The notes under the pieces were generated by a model. That model was not told the DNA's origin and searched no databases. It saw nothing but the letters and a program-made list of their open reading frames with translations. From positions 1,202,326 to 1,266,325 of the forward strand of contig NZ_JAPELL010000001.1 in NCBI RefSeq assembly GCF_026094475.1: a stretch of DNA of 64,000 bases, in the 5' to 3' direction. Shown piece after piece: positions 25,170-35,601 of the stretch. The translations under genes and the position numbers were made by a program. This stretch comes from Homoserinimonas sedimenticola (GTDB taxonomy: Bacteria; Actinomycetota; Actinomycetes; Actinomycetales; Microbacteriaceae). Numbering within the stretch: the first letter of the stretch is position 1; every line of letters begins with the position of its first letter.

Positions 25170-26330
25170 TCACAGGTCCAGGTGCAGGTGTACCTCGGTG
25201 CCGACTCCTCCCGCTCCGCGGTGCACGTTCGCGCTGCCGCCGGCACGGTGCATCCGCCCGATGATCGACTCTCTCACGCCGAACCGGTCGTCGGGCAGGT
25301 CGTCGAGGTCGATGCCGGGCCCCCGGTCGCGGATGAAGACGTCAATGACGGATGCCGCGGCCTCGACATACACGGAGACTTCGCCGCCCCCGTGCCGCGC
25401 CGCGTTGAGCATCGCCTCACGCGCCGCCGCCACGAGGGGCGGCGGCGCAGGCACGGACTCGCCCACCGTCACGACGTCGATACGTGCGGGGTATTCGACC
25501 TCGATCGTCGCCGCGACCTCCCGCAGCTCGCGTGCGAGGTCTGCGCCGGGCGCACCCTCGCCGGCGAACAACCACTCGCGTAGTTCCCTCTCCTGGGCCC
25601 TGGCGATGCGGGCGACATCGCTCGACGTGCCCGCTCGGTTCTGGATGAGGGCGAGGGTCTGCAGCACCGAGTCGTGAAGGTGGGCGGCGATCTCGGCGCG
25701 CTGCTCCTCACGGATGCGACCGGAGCGTTCCCGCATGAGTTCGTTCCAGAGGCGCACAACGAAGGGGGCAACCGCCACACCCATGCCGAGCACGATCATC
25801 CCGATCGCGAAGACAGCGGTCATCGCCTCCGGCCGCCAGTTGCCTGATGCGAGTAGAAGGAGCCCCGTTGCGAGGAGCATGGCGGCACCGACGACGCGCA
25901 CGACGAGGCTGTAGCGAGCGCTGCGGAGCGGGTCGCTGTCGTCGAAGGCGAGGCTCCACGCCACCGCGCCGCCCGTGAGCACGAGCGCGAGAGTGATGGC
26001 GGTGGGGGCGGTTCCCGTGATGTTGGCCTGCACGACGGCGGCGACCGCGGCAACAGCACCCAGTGCGAGGAGCACGGCGGCGACGGGGGCACGCCGCCGG
26101 GCGGGTTCGTCCGCCTCGTCGAGGGGCACGAGCGCCCACAGCCAACCGTAGAAGAGCAGGCCGGCTCCCCCGAGGATCGTGGCGATGACCATGATGAGGC
26201 GCACGCGCGCGACGGGCCACCCCAGGTGTTCCGACAGCCCGGCACACACGCCGCCGAGAACCGCGCGGCGGGGCCGCACGAGCGGGGGTCGCGCGGAAGC
26301 GGCGGGCGTTTCGATCACTCTTGAATCCAA
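25170..26330 (-). CDS. PspC-domain sensor histidine kinase (LiaS/DesK type)
   Basis: Membrane sensor kinase. The 386-residue protein starts with a PspC domain (about 18-72; RRAVLGGVCAGLSEHLGW followed by a helix), has further hydrophobic helices between about 82 and 195, then a short HisKA_3-type dimerisation region with the HD pair H219-D220 (AAHLHDSVLQTL) and an HATPase domain (N-box AAREAMLNAARHGG, G-box DRGPGI). It is coupled to the regulator gene and divergent from a second PspC-domain gene. Confidence 0.9.
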   Translation of the reverse strand: MDSRVIETPAASARPPLVRPRRAVLGGVCAGLSEHLGWPVARVRLIMVIATILGGAGLLFYGWLWALVPLDEADEPARRRAPVAAVLLALGAVAAVAAVVQANITGTAPTAITLALVLTGGAVAWSLAFDDSDPLRSARYSLVVRVVGAAMLLATGLLLLASGNWRPEAMTAVFAIGMIVLGMGVAVAPFVVRLWNELMRERSGRIREEQRAEIAAHLHDSVLQTLALIQNRAGTSSDVARIARAQERELREWLFAGEGAPGADLARELREVAATIEVEYPARIDVVTVGESVPAPPPLVAAAREAMLNAARHGGGEVSVYVEAAASVIDVFIRDRGPGIDLDDLPDDRFGVRESIIGRMHRAGGSANVHRGAGGVGTEVHLHLDL

Positions 26331-26432
26331 GCAGATCCGGGAGCCCCTGACCTGCCCCGAGCGCCCGAATCAGGGTGCGTTCAGGGTGCTCCCCCATGGC
26401 GCGGGGGCGGCGCCCACGGCCAGCATTGTCGC

Positions 26433-27863
26433 ATGGACAACGACTCCCCCTCCCAGACTCCCCCGCCGTCGGGTGGCAGCGCCGCCGACTCGGGCTTCTT
26501 CCCCTGGCTCCGCGGCCTCGGCGTGACACGCGAGGCCGGATGGCTCGGCGGTGTCTGCGCCGGCCTCGCAGCGCGGCTCGGCATCGACCCCCTCATCGTG
26601 CGCGGCATCGTCGTCGTGATCGCAATCTTCGGCGGCCCCGCTCTCATCCTCTACGCCGCGGCCTGGCTGCTCCTTCCGGACGCGGCAGGACGCATCCACC
26701 TGCAGGAGCTCTTCCGGGGTGTCTTCGACCGCGCCCTCGCTGGCATCGGCATCCTCGTACTGCTGGCGCTTCTGCCCTTCGGTGGCGGCTGGTGGTGGTT
26801 CGGCGGCTGGTGGTTCGACGGCTGGGGCGACCTCTCGGTCGGCGCCATCATCTGGACCCTCCTCCTCACCGCCTCCGCCGTGTGGCTCGTCGTGTGGCTC
26901 GCGAACCGCCCCCAGGCGACGGGGCCGACGGCGAGCGTGGCGGGTAGCACGCCTGACGACGCTCGGGCGGATGCTACGGCATCCGCAGACCCGACTGCTG
27001 ACGCCCCCGTGGCAGAGCCGGTCGCTCCCCCCGCTCCCCCCAAGGATGCTGCAGAAGCCGATCTCGCCGCGTGGCGCGAGGGGCAGGCCGAGTGGAAGCG
27101 CGAGCACGACGCGTGGCGCGCGCAGCAGGCGGCGAGCGCGCATGAGGCACAGCGGGCGCGCCTTGCTGCGGAGCGGGAGCGTCGCCGCGCGGAGGCGGCG
27201 GAACGAGCCCGCGTCGCTCGCGAGCGGGAGCGGCGCACGCGCCCCGGTGCCGGCTATTCCCTAGTGGCGATCGGCCTCGCCCTCGTCGCCGGGGCGGCGA
27301 CCGCCCTCGGCCTGGCCGACACGGATCTCACCTTCGCAATGCGCACGTCGACGGCCCTCGCCGCGACCCTCGCGGTGCTTGCTCTTGCGATCATCGTCAA
27401 CGGGTTGCGCGGTCGGCGAAGCGGCGGCAGCGGCGGGGTTGCGGTGCTGGTTGTCATCGCGCTCCTCCTCAGCGGGGTGTTCGGCGGGCTCCGCGCCCCC
27501 GTGATCTCCGAACGGCAGATCTCGTGGAGCCCCACGGCGAGTGATGATCGCGGGCTGCGCACGGTCGTGAGTGGGGATGTGACGCTCGACCTCGAGGACT
27601 ACTTCGATGACGACAGCCGTCTCGGCACGCTCGACCTTCTCGTTGTGAGCGGCGATGTCGACGTGCTCATGCCGGCCGACGCCGACGGGCGCGTGGAGGT
27701 CGACATCGTGAGCGGCACCATCCGGGTCGACGGCGATGTGGCGGATGCGGGCAGCTTCTCGAGCGCGGTCGCCCGCTACGACGCCCACGCGGGTGAGGAC
27801 CGGCGGATGCTCGTGGACATCTACGTCATCTCGGGCGACGTGACCGTGGCGCAGGCCGACTGA
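26433..27863 (+). CDS. PspC-domain membrane protein with LiaF-like C-terminal domain
   Basis: Probable membrane stress sensor or kinase inhibitor. The 476-residue protein has an N-terminal PspC domain (about 30-85; AGWLGGVCAGLAARLGIDP), Trp/Gly-rich hydrophobic helices, a long charged Ala/Glu/Arg coiled-coil-like region (about 190-270), three more helices (about 275-355) and a beta-rich C terminus with repeated VVSGDV/VVSGDVDV/VSGTIRV strands, as in LiaF-type or DUF4097-like domains. Divergent from the PspC kinase, 102 bases away, so the pair resembles a LiaFSR unit in which sensor kinase and modulator share the PspC domain. Confidence 0.85.
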   Translation: MDNDSPSQTPPPSGGSAADSGFFPWLRGLGVTREAGWLGGVCAGLAARLGIDPLIVRGIVVVIAIFGGPALILYAAAWLLLPDAAGRIHLQELFRGVFDRALAGIGILVLLALLPFGGGWWWFGGWWFDGWGDLSVGAIIWTLLLTASAVWLVVWLANRPQATGPTASVAGSTPDDARADATASADPTADAPVAEPVAPPAPPKDAAEADLAAWREGQAEWKREHDAWRAQQAASAHEAQRARLAAERERRRAEAAERARVARERERRTRPGAGYSLVAIGLALVAGAATALGLADTDLTFAMRTSTALAATLAVLALAIIVNGLRGRRSGGSGGVAVLVVIALLLSGVFGGLRAPVISERQISWSPTASDDRGLRTVVSGDVTLDLEDYFDDDSRLGTLDLLVVSGDVDVLMPADADGRVEVDIVSGTIRVDGDVADAGSFSSAVARYDAHAGEDRRMLVDIYVISGDVTVAQAD

Positions 27864-27904
27864 CGGGCATCCGCCCGCCTTTTCGAAAAGAATCTGGAGA
27901 CATC

Positions 27905-28249
27905 ATGGACAGCACCGAACCTCAGAACAGCACCGAACCTCAGAACAGCTCCGAACCTCAGAACAGCACCGAACCGCAGAACAGCAGCGAACCGCAGAAC
28001 TCCGGGCCTACGCCTCGCCCCACGGATGCGACGGCCCCCGTCGCCCCGCACGATGACGACCGCCGCGTGCTCACCGGCACGATCGTCTGGGGTGTGATCC
28101 TGCTCGTCGTGGCGGCCCTCTTCGGCCTGCGCGTCGCCTCGGATCTCGACATCATCGCGGTCGACGTGTCGCCCGCCTGGGTCGTGCTCGGCGTGGGCGC
28201 CCTCCTCGTGGTGGGCGGCCTAGCGGCAGCTCTCACCCGCCGCCGCTAG
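27905..28249 (+). CDS. Small membrane protein with NSTEPQ repeats
   Basis: Not recognised. The 114-residue product starts with five copies of a six-residue repeat (N/D-S-T/S-E-P-Q), then a Pro/Asp-rich stretch and two transmembrane helices (about 57-76 and 88-107) ending in Arg residues. GGAG lies upstream of the ATG. It follows the PspC/LiaF gene by 41 bases and is probably part of the same transcript. Confidence 0.75.
   Translation: MDSTEPQNSTEPQNSSEPQNSTEPQNSSEPQNSGPTPRPTDATAPVAPHDDDRRVLTGTIVWGVILLVVAALFGLRVASDLDIIAVDVSPAWVVLGVGALLVVGGLAAALTRRR
27908..27997 (+). repeat. Five tandem 18-base repeats within a coding region
   Basis: Units of (G/A)ACAGC(A/T/G)(C/G)CGAACC(T/G)CAG repeat five times in frame directly after the start codon. 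Differences between units are few, so the array may vary in length between strains without shifting the frame. Confidence 0.9.
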
Positions 28250-28277
28250 CCCCGCAGCCCCGCAGCCCCGAGAAGAC

Positions 28278-29864
<1,587 letters not shown>

Positions 29865-30029
29865 CTATGCTAACCGGTTCGCGCTTCTGGCCATTCCGCA
29901 GTCATAATTGCGCAACGACAATGTGGCCACCCGAGTAACACCGGCGACACAATCGGCCAGTAACGTCAGCGAAGACGGTACGTGCAGGGGGGATTAACCC
30001 GATCCCTGGGGCACTGCCTTGGAGGATTC

Positions 30030-31346
30030 ATGAGCAGCACCAACAGGGTCCGTGCGCGTCGCGCCAGATGGCGGACCGCAACCCTTGTCGCTTTCGTCGG
30101 CGCCTTCATGATGCTGGGGACCCCGGCAATGGCGGATGAGGTCGGCGAGGACGAACCGTTCAAGATCAGCGGCAACGTCAAGCTTGACGGGGAACCGCTC
30201 GAGAACATCCGCCTCACGGTGACCGGTAACGGCGTCGACGAGGAGGTGGAGACGGATGCCGAGGGCCAGTGGCGCGTGGGCGTGCCCGAGCGTGCCACCT
30301 ACACCGTAACGCTCGACGAGGAGACCCTTCCCGAGGGCATCGCGGTCGTCGACGAGACGGGCGAGGACACGACCCCGAACGAGAAGGAGGTCGAGATCGG
30401 CCCGGGCGGTCGCGTCACGATGAACTTCTTCATCGGCGAGGGCGAGCGGAATGTCACGAGTTTCGCCGATCAGCTGATCTCCCGCACAATCACGGGGATC
30501 AACTTCGGGCTCATGCTGGGTCTCGCGGCGGTCGGCATCTCTCTCGTCTTCGGCACGACGGGCCTCTCCAACTTCGCGCACGCCGAGATGGTCACTTTCG
30601 GTGCCGTCATCGCATTGCTGCTGGGCGTGACGATGTCGATACCGATGTGGGCGGCGATTCCCCTCACGATCATCGTCAGCGCCGGTTTCGGCTGGTTGTT
30701 GGATGCGGGGCTATGGAAACCCTTACGCACGAGGGGGCTCGGGGTCGTGCAGCTCATGATCGTGAGCATCGGCCTCTCGCTCGCGCTGCGCTACGTCTTC
30801 CAGTACTTCATTGGTGGTGGCACGCTGCAGCTGCCGGGCGCTGCGACCGCCAAGTTCACGCTCTTCGGCGCCGTGCAGCTCTCCTGGATCGACATCGCGA
30901 GCATGGGGGTGAGCATCGCGGTCATCATCGGCTTTGCGGTGTGGCTCCTCTTCAGCAAGATCGGCAAGGCGACCCGCGCGGTTTCCGACAACGCCTCCCT
31001 GGCGGCGGCATCCGGCATCGACGTCGACAGGGTCGTGCGGATCGTGTGGATCGTTGCAGCCGCGATGGCGGGTCTCTCGGGCATCCTCTACGCGTATTAC
31101 CGGCCGGGCATCAAGTGGGACATGGGCGCCCAGATCCTGCTCCTCGTCTTCGCCGCCGTGACCCTCGGCGGTCTGGGCACCGCCTTCGGCGCCCTCATCG
31201 GCGCGATCATCGTCGGCGTCATGGTTGAGATCTCGGGCCTGTGGATCCCCTCGGACCTCAAGTACGTCGGTGCACTCGGCATCCTCATCCTGGTGCTCCT
31301 GTTCCGACCCCAGGGCATCCTCGGACGCAAAGAGAGAATAGGTTAA
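30030..31346 (+). CDS. livH: Branched-chain amino acid ABC permease (LivH) with N-terminal secreted domain
   Basis: Permease of a LivHMGF-type importer. The 438-residue protein is unusual: residues 1-36 form a signal-peptide-like segment (ending MMLGTPAMA), 43-130 form a beta-rich carboxypeptidase-regulatory-like domain (ISGNVKLDGEPLENIRLTV, TDAEGQWRVGVP), and only from about 138 does the usual LivH permease begin (GINFGLMLGLAAVGISLVFG, LSNFAHAEM, EAA-type loop). A standard LivH is about 290-300 residues. ATG at 30030 follows GGAGG; an in-frame start at 29982 has no ribosome site. First gene of livHMGF. Confidence 0.9.
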   Translation: MSSTNRVRARRARWRTATLVAFVGAFMMLGTPAMADEVGEDEPFKISGNVKLDGEPLENIRLTVTGNGVDEEVETDAEGQWRVGVPERATYTVTLDEETLPEGIAVVDETGEDTTPNEKEVEIGPGGRVTMNFFIGEGERNVTSFADQLISRTITGINFGLMLGLAAVGISLVFGTTGLSNFAHAEMVTFGAVIALLLGVTMSIPMWAAIPLTIIVSAGFGWLLDAGLWKPLRTRGLGVVQLMIVSIGLSLALRYVFQYFIGGGTLQLPGAATAKFTLFGAVQLSWIDIASMGVSIAVIIGFAVWLLFSKIGKATRAVSDNASLAAASGIDVDRVVRIVWIVAAAMAGLSGILYAYYRPGIKWDMGAQILLLVFAAVTLGGLGTAFGALIGAIIVGVMVEISGLWIPSDLKYVGALGILILVLLFRPQGILGRKERIG

Positions 31347-31355
31347 GGCGCCCCC

Positions 31356-32336
31356 ATGGACTGGCTGACTATCTTCGGCAACACCGCGTCGTCCCTCATC
31401 GGGCCCGCGACCCTCGGTTACGCCCTCGCGGCCATCGGCCTCGCTGTGCACTTCGGCTTCGCCGGGCTGCTCAACATGGGTATCGCCGCCTACATGGCGA
31501 TCGGGGCCTACGGCTATGCGATCTCGATCCTCACCTTCGGCCTGCCGTGGTGGGTCGGGGTCATCATTGCGATGATCGCATCCGTCGTCTTCTCGCTCAT
31601 TCTCGGAATCCCGACGCTGAGACTGCGAGGCGACTACCTCGCCATCGTGACGATCGCCGCGGCGGAGATCGTGCGACTGCTGTTCCTGTCGACGACCTTC
31701 GACGAGTACACCGGCTCGGCCGACGGCCTGAGCGGCTACCACAACAGCTTCCGCGAATCGAACCCGCTGCCCGAGGGCACCTACGGTTTCGGCCCGTGGG
31801 AGTACACGCACAACGCCTGGTGGGTGCGCATCATCGGCATCCTGCTCGTCGCACTTGCGGTGCTCATCGTGTGGGCGATCATGCGCAGCCCGTGGGGACG
31901 CGTGCTTCGCGGCATCCGTGAAGACGAGGATGCCGTACGCGCGCTCGGCAAGAACGTCTTCTCCTACAAGATGCAGGCCCTCATCCTGGGCGGGATCTTC
32001 GGCTCCCTCGGCGGTATCGTCTACGCCCTTCCCTCGTCGGTGAACCCGGGCGTCTATGTGACCTCGCTCACGTTCTTCGTGTGGACGGCACTCCTCCTCG
32101 GCGGTGCCGCGACGATCTTCGGGCCCGTGCTGGGTGCCATCATCTACTGGGTCGTGCAGACGCTGCTGAGCAACATCCTCCCCGCCCTCGTGACGGCGGG
32201 GGTGCTGCCCTTCATGTCGACGAGCCAGGCGCAGACGCTGCGCTTCATCCTCGTCGGCGTCGCACTCATGCTGCTCGTGATCTTCAGACCGCAGGGCATC
32301 CTCGGAAACAAGAAGGAGCTGACCTTTGTCAAGTGA
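31356..32336 (+). CDS. livM: Branched-chain amino acid ABC permease (LivM)
   Basis: Second permease. The 326-residue protein shows about eight to nine helices, GLAVHFGFAGLLNMG near the N terminus, and the ATPase-docking loop SPWGRVLRGIREDEDAVRALGKN. Follows livH by 9 bases and overlaps livG by 11. Confidence 0.93.
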   Translation: MDWLTIFGNTASSLIGPATLGYALAAIGLAVHFGFAGLLNMGIAAYMAIGAYGYAISILTFGLPWWVGVIIAMIASVVFSLILGIPTLRLRGDYLAIVTIAAAEIVRLLFLSTTFDEYTGSADGLSGYHNSFRESNPLPEGTYGFGPWEYTHNAWWVRIIGILLVALAVLIVWAIMRSPWGRVLRGIREDEDAVRALGKNVFSYKMQALILGGIFGSLGGIVYALPSSVNPGVYVTSLTFFVWTALLLGGAATIFGPVLGAIIYWVVQTLLSNILPALVTAGVLPFMSTSQAQTLRFILVGVALMLLVIFRPQGILGNKKELTFVK

Positions 32337-33314
32337 CGCAGCCGCCCCCGCGACCGGTTCTGTGCCGCGCGCGAAGTCGACCGGCCTGCACAAGGGCGAC
32401 ATCCGCCCCGGCGTGCCCAAGGTCGACCCCATCGTCGTCGCCGACGGTGTCAAGCGCACCTTCGGCGGCCTCACGGCCGTCGACGTCGAGCACCTGGAGA
32501 TTCCGCGCGGTGCCATCACGGCCCTCATCGGGCCGAACGGTGCGGGCAAGACGACTCTCTTCAACCTGCTGACGGGCTTCGACAAGCCCGACAGCGGCAC
32601 CTGGACGTTCGAGGGCCGCTCCCTCGCGGGCGTGCCCGCCTTCAAGGTGTCTCAGCGCGGGCAGGTGCGCACCTTCCAGCTCACCAAGTCGCTCGGGCTC
32701 CTCACGGTGCTGGAGAACATGAAGCTGGGCGCGAAGGGCCAGATCGGCGAGTCCTTCTGGGCGGGACTGTTCCCGTTCCTCTGGCGCAAGCAGGAGGAGG
32801 AAGCGGAGGCGAAGGCCCTCGAGCTGCTGACCCGCTTCAAGCTCGACGCCAAGAAGGATGACTTCGCGGCGAGCCTCTCCGGCGGCCAGCGCAAGCTCCT
32901 CGAGATGGCGCGCGCCCTCATGAGCGACCCGACCCTCGTCATGCTCGACGAGCCCATGGCGGGTGTCAACCCGGCGCTCACGCAGTCGCTGCTCGAGCAC
33001 ATCCTCGACCTCAAGGAGCAGGGCATGACGGTGCTCTTCGTCGAGCACGACATGCACATGGTCCGGCACATCGCCGACTGGGTCGTCGTGATGGCGGAGG
33101 GCAAGGTTGTCGCGGAGGGCCCGCCCGACACCGTCATGAAGGACCCCGCTGTGATCGACGCCTACCTGGGCGCGCACCAAGACGTCGACCTGGGTGTCGT
33201 CACGGGACGCTACGAGGGCGAGCTTCCGAGCGGGGCGGGCGAGGAACTCGCCGCCGAGATCGAACACGAGCATGAGGCGGATGCCCCGGCTCAGCAGAAG
33301 CGGAAGGGCCGAGC

Positions 33315-33318
<4 letters not shown>
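32326..33318 (+). CDS. livG: Branched-chain amino acid ABC ATP-binding protein (LivG)
   Basis: First ATPase of the transporter. The 330-residue protein has Walker A IGPNGAGKT, signature LSGGQRKL, Walker B VMLDEPMAG and the H-loop VEHDM. The first 35 residues and the acidic C-terminal 45 residues (ending in a Lys/Arg cluster) extend beyond the usual 250-residue LivG. The start is a rare TTG at 32326, chosen because AAGGAG lies 7 bases upstream and because downstream start codons would remove part of the domain. Confidence 0.92.
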
Positions 33319-34082
<764 letters not shown>

Positions 34083-34093
34083 ACGGCGCGAAC

Positions 34094-34130
34094 GAAGGGC
34101 CCGGCATCCGTAGTGGGTGCCGGGCCCTTC
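34094..34130 (+). terminator. livF terminator stem-loop
   Basis: GAAGGGCCCGGCA pairs with TGCCGGGCCCTTC across an 11-base loop, followed by ATTGTGG. The stem is symmetric, so it may also work on the opposing livJ transcript. Confidence 0.7.
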
Positions 34131-34149
34131 ATTGTGGCCGTGGGTGCGC

Positions 34150-34187
34150 AGAAGGGCCCGGGTGCGTGTGCACCCGGGCCCTTCCGT
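34150..34187 (-). terminator. livJ terminator stem-loop
   Basis: GAAGGGCCCGGGTGC pairs with its near-complement GCACCCGGGCCCTTC (34151-34184) directly after the livJ stop, forming a second strong stem between the convergent livF and livJ genes. Confidence 0.7.
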
Positions 34188-34200
34188 TCAGACCTTCGGC

Positions 34201-35472
34201 TTAGTAGGCCGTGTAGGTGTTGTCGGGTCCGAAGATGTACGTACCGATCGTCGCCTCGGTCGGGTCGCCGACCTCGTCGAAGGTGATCGGGCCAGAGACA
34301 CCGTCGTAGTCGGCGACGTCCCCGTTGTTGATGATCTCGGCACAGTCGGCAAAGGTGGTGCACTTCTCACCGTCACCCGAGCCGCCCGAGACCTCCTGCA
34401 GCGCCGCGGAGATGTCCGCAGCATCCGTCGAGCCGGCCTTGAGGGCCGCAAGAGCGAGCAGCATGACCGCGTCGTAGGACTCGGCGCCGTAGGTGTACTC
34501 GTTGAGCTCCTCCTCGCCGCTCTCGACCCAGAAGTCGTTGAGCGCGGTCGTGAACTCGGCCAGATCGTCCACATTGGTGCCGGGGAAGGTGCCCTTGGCG
34601 CCCTCGAGCGTGCCCTGCGGGAACTGGTCGCCGAAGTTCGACAGGTTGCCGTCGACGAAGTACAGGTTCTCGGCGGGGAAGGCGCTCACGATGCTCGGAA
34701 GCATCGTCTTGACCTCCTCGAACGTGATCAGGGCGATCGCGTCGGGGTCGGCTGCGAGCACCTCGCTGATCTGCGCGTCGAAGCTCGTGTCACCCGTGTT
34801 GTAGGACGACGTCGCGACGACCTCGCCGCCGGCAGCCTCGAAGGCCTCCGTGACGTACTTCTGCAGGCCCGTGCCGTAGGAGTCGTTCAGCACGATCATG
34901 CCGAGCGTCTCGTGGCCGTCCTCGGCGATCAGGTTGCCGAGGACCTCGCCCTGCAGCACGTCCGAAGGAGCGGTGCGGAAGTACAGGTCGTTGTCGTCGT
35001 ACGTCGTGAAGGCGTCGGACGTGTTGGCCGGCGAGAAGAGGATCGTGTCGGCCGCGACCACCTGGTCGATGAACTGCAGCGAGACACCCGAGGATGCGGC
35101 GCCGATGATGGCCGAGACGTCCTCGCCCAGGAGGCGCGGGATCTCGGTCTCGTATGCCTTGTTGTCGGTGTCGCCCGAGTCACCCTCGACGATCTCGACC
35201 TGGATGCCCAGGTCAGCCGAGTTGATCTGGTCGGCCGCGTAACGCACACCAGCGACCTCGGGCGGGCCGAGGAAGGCGAGGTTACCCGTCACGGGCAGTG
35301 CCGTACCGATCTTGAGGGTGAGATCCTCACCCGTGTTCCCCCCGTTGCCACCGTCGTCCTCGGTGGACGCGCAGCCGCTCAGCACGAGTGCGACCGCACC
35401 GAGCCCTGCGACACCTGCGTAGAGAGCCTTACGGCCGCGCGAGCCGGCGTTAGCCTTCGCGAATACGCTCAT
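34201..35472 (-). CDS. livJ: Branched-chain amino acid binding lipoprotein (LivJ-like)
   Basis: Receptor-family (periplasmic binding protein type 1) lipoprotein feeding the LivHMGF permease. The 423-residue precursor has a lipobox LSGC with lipidated C34, an acidic Gly/Asn linker, and the mature domain with KIGTALPVTGNLAFLGPPE, EGDSGDTDN and ASSGVSLQF motifs. ATG at 35472 with GGAGC upstream. Convergent to livF and on its own transcript. Confidence 0.93.
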   Translation of the reverse strand: MSVFAKANAGSRGRKALYAGVAGLGAVALVLSGCASTEDDGGNGGNTGEDLTLKIGTALPVTGNLAFLGPPEVAGVRYAADQINSADLGIQVEIVEGDSGDTDNKAYETEIPRLLGEDVSAIIGAASSGVSLQFIDQVVAADTILFSPANTSDAFTTYDDNDLYFRTAPSDVLQGEVLGNLIAEDGHETLGMIVLNDSYGTGLQKYVTEAFEAAGGEVVATSSYNTGDTSFDAQISEVLAADPDAIALITFEEVKTMLPSIVSAFPAENLYFVDGNLSNFGDQFPQGTLEGAKGTFPGTNVDDLAEFTTALNDFWVESGEEELNEYTYGAESYDAVMLLALAALKAGSTDAADISAALQEVSGGSGDGEKCTTFADCAEIINNGDVADYDGVSGPITFDEVGDPTEATIGTYIFGPDNTYTAY

Positions 35473-35505
35473 GTTGCTCCTTGCGTTGTGAATGTGATGA
35501 AAACC

Positions 35506-35523
35506 ACGGCAGGACACTGCCGT
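35506..35523 (-). promoter_or_regulatory. Leader hairpin of livJ
   Basis: ACGGCAG-TGTC-CTGCCGT followed by GGTTTTC on the minus strand, between the predicted promoter and the livJ start; terminator-like but with a short T run, so attenuation is only a possibility. Confidence 0.35.
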
Positions 35524-35554
35524 CTTGCAACGCTATTGCCCGGGGCGACGCCAC

Positions 35555-35584
35555 ACAATACTTACGTGTTACGGCGGGGTAACA
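35555..35584 (-). promoter_or_regulatory. livJ promoter region with operator-like palindrome
   Basis: A TATTGT -10 box (35555-35560) lies downstream of the perfect palindrome TGTTAC-CCCGCC-GTAACA (35567-35584), which covers the likely -35. Two further GTAAC half-sites occur upstream of livH (near 29934 and 29962), suggesting a common regulator that is not encoded nearby. Confidence 0.4.
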
Positions 35585-35601
35585 TGCCCGTCGCCTGTCG
35601 T

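Noticed and set aside
27908-27997. CRISPR-like direct repeats
   Set aside because: Contiguous 18-base units without spacers that encode an in-frame NSTEPQ peptide.
30723-32645. 640-residue open frame on the strand opposite livHMG
   Set aside because: Lies opposite well-supported transporter genes; composition is that of antisense frames in high-GC DNA (His/Asp/Arg/Glu-rich, no domain), and no ribosome site is seen.
34094-34187. GGGCCCG-rich stems as a repeat family (also at 37868 and 40174)
   Set aside because: Each sits directly after a gene end and differs in arm sequence, so they are read as terminators rather than mobile repeats.
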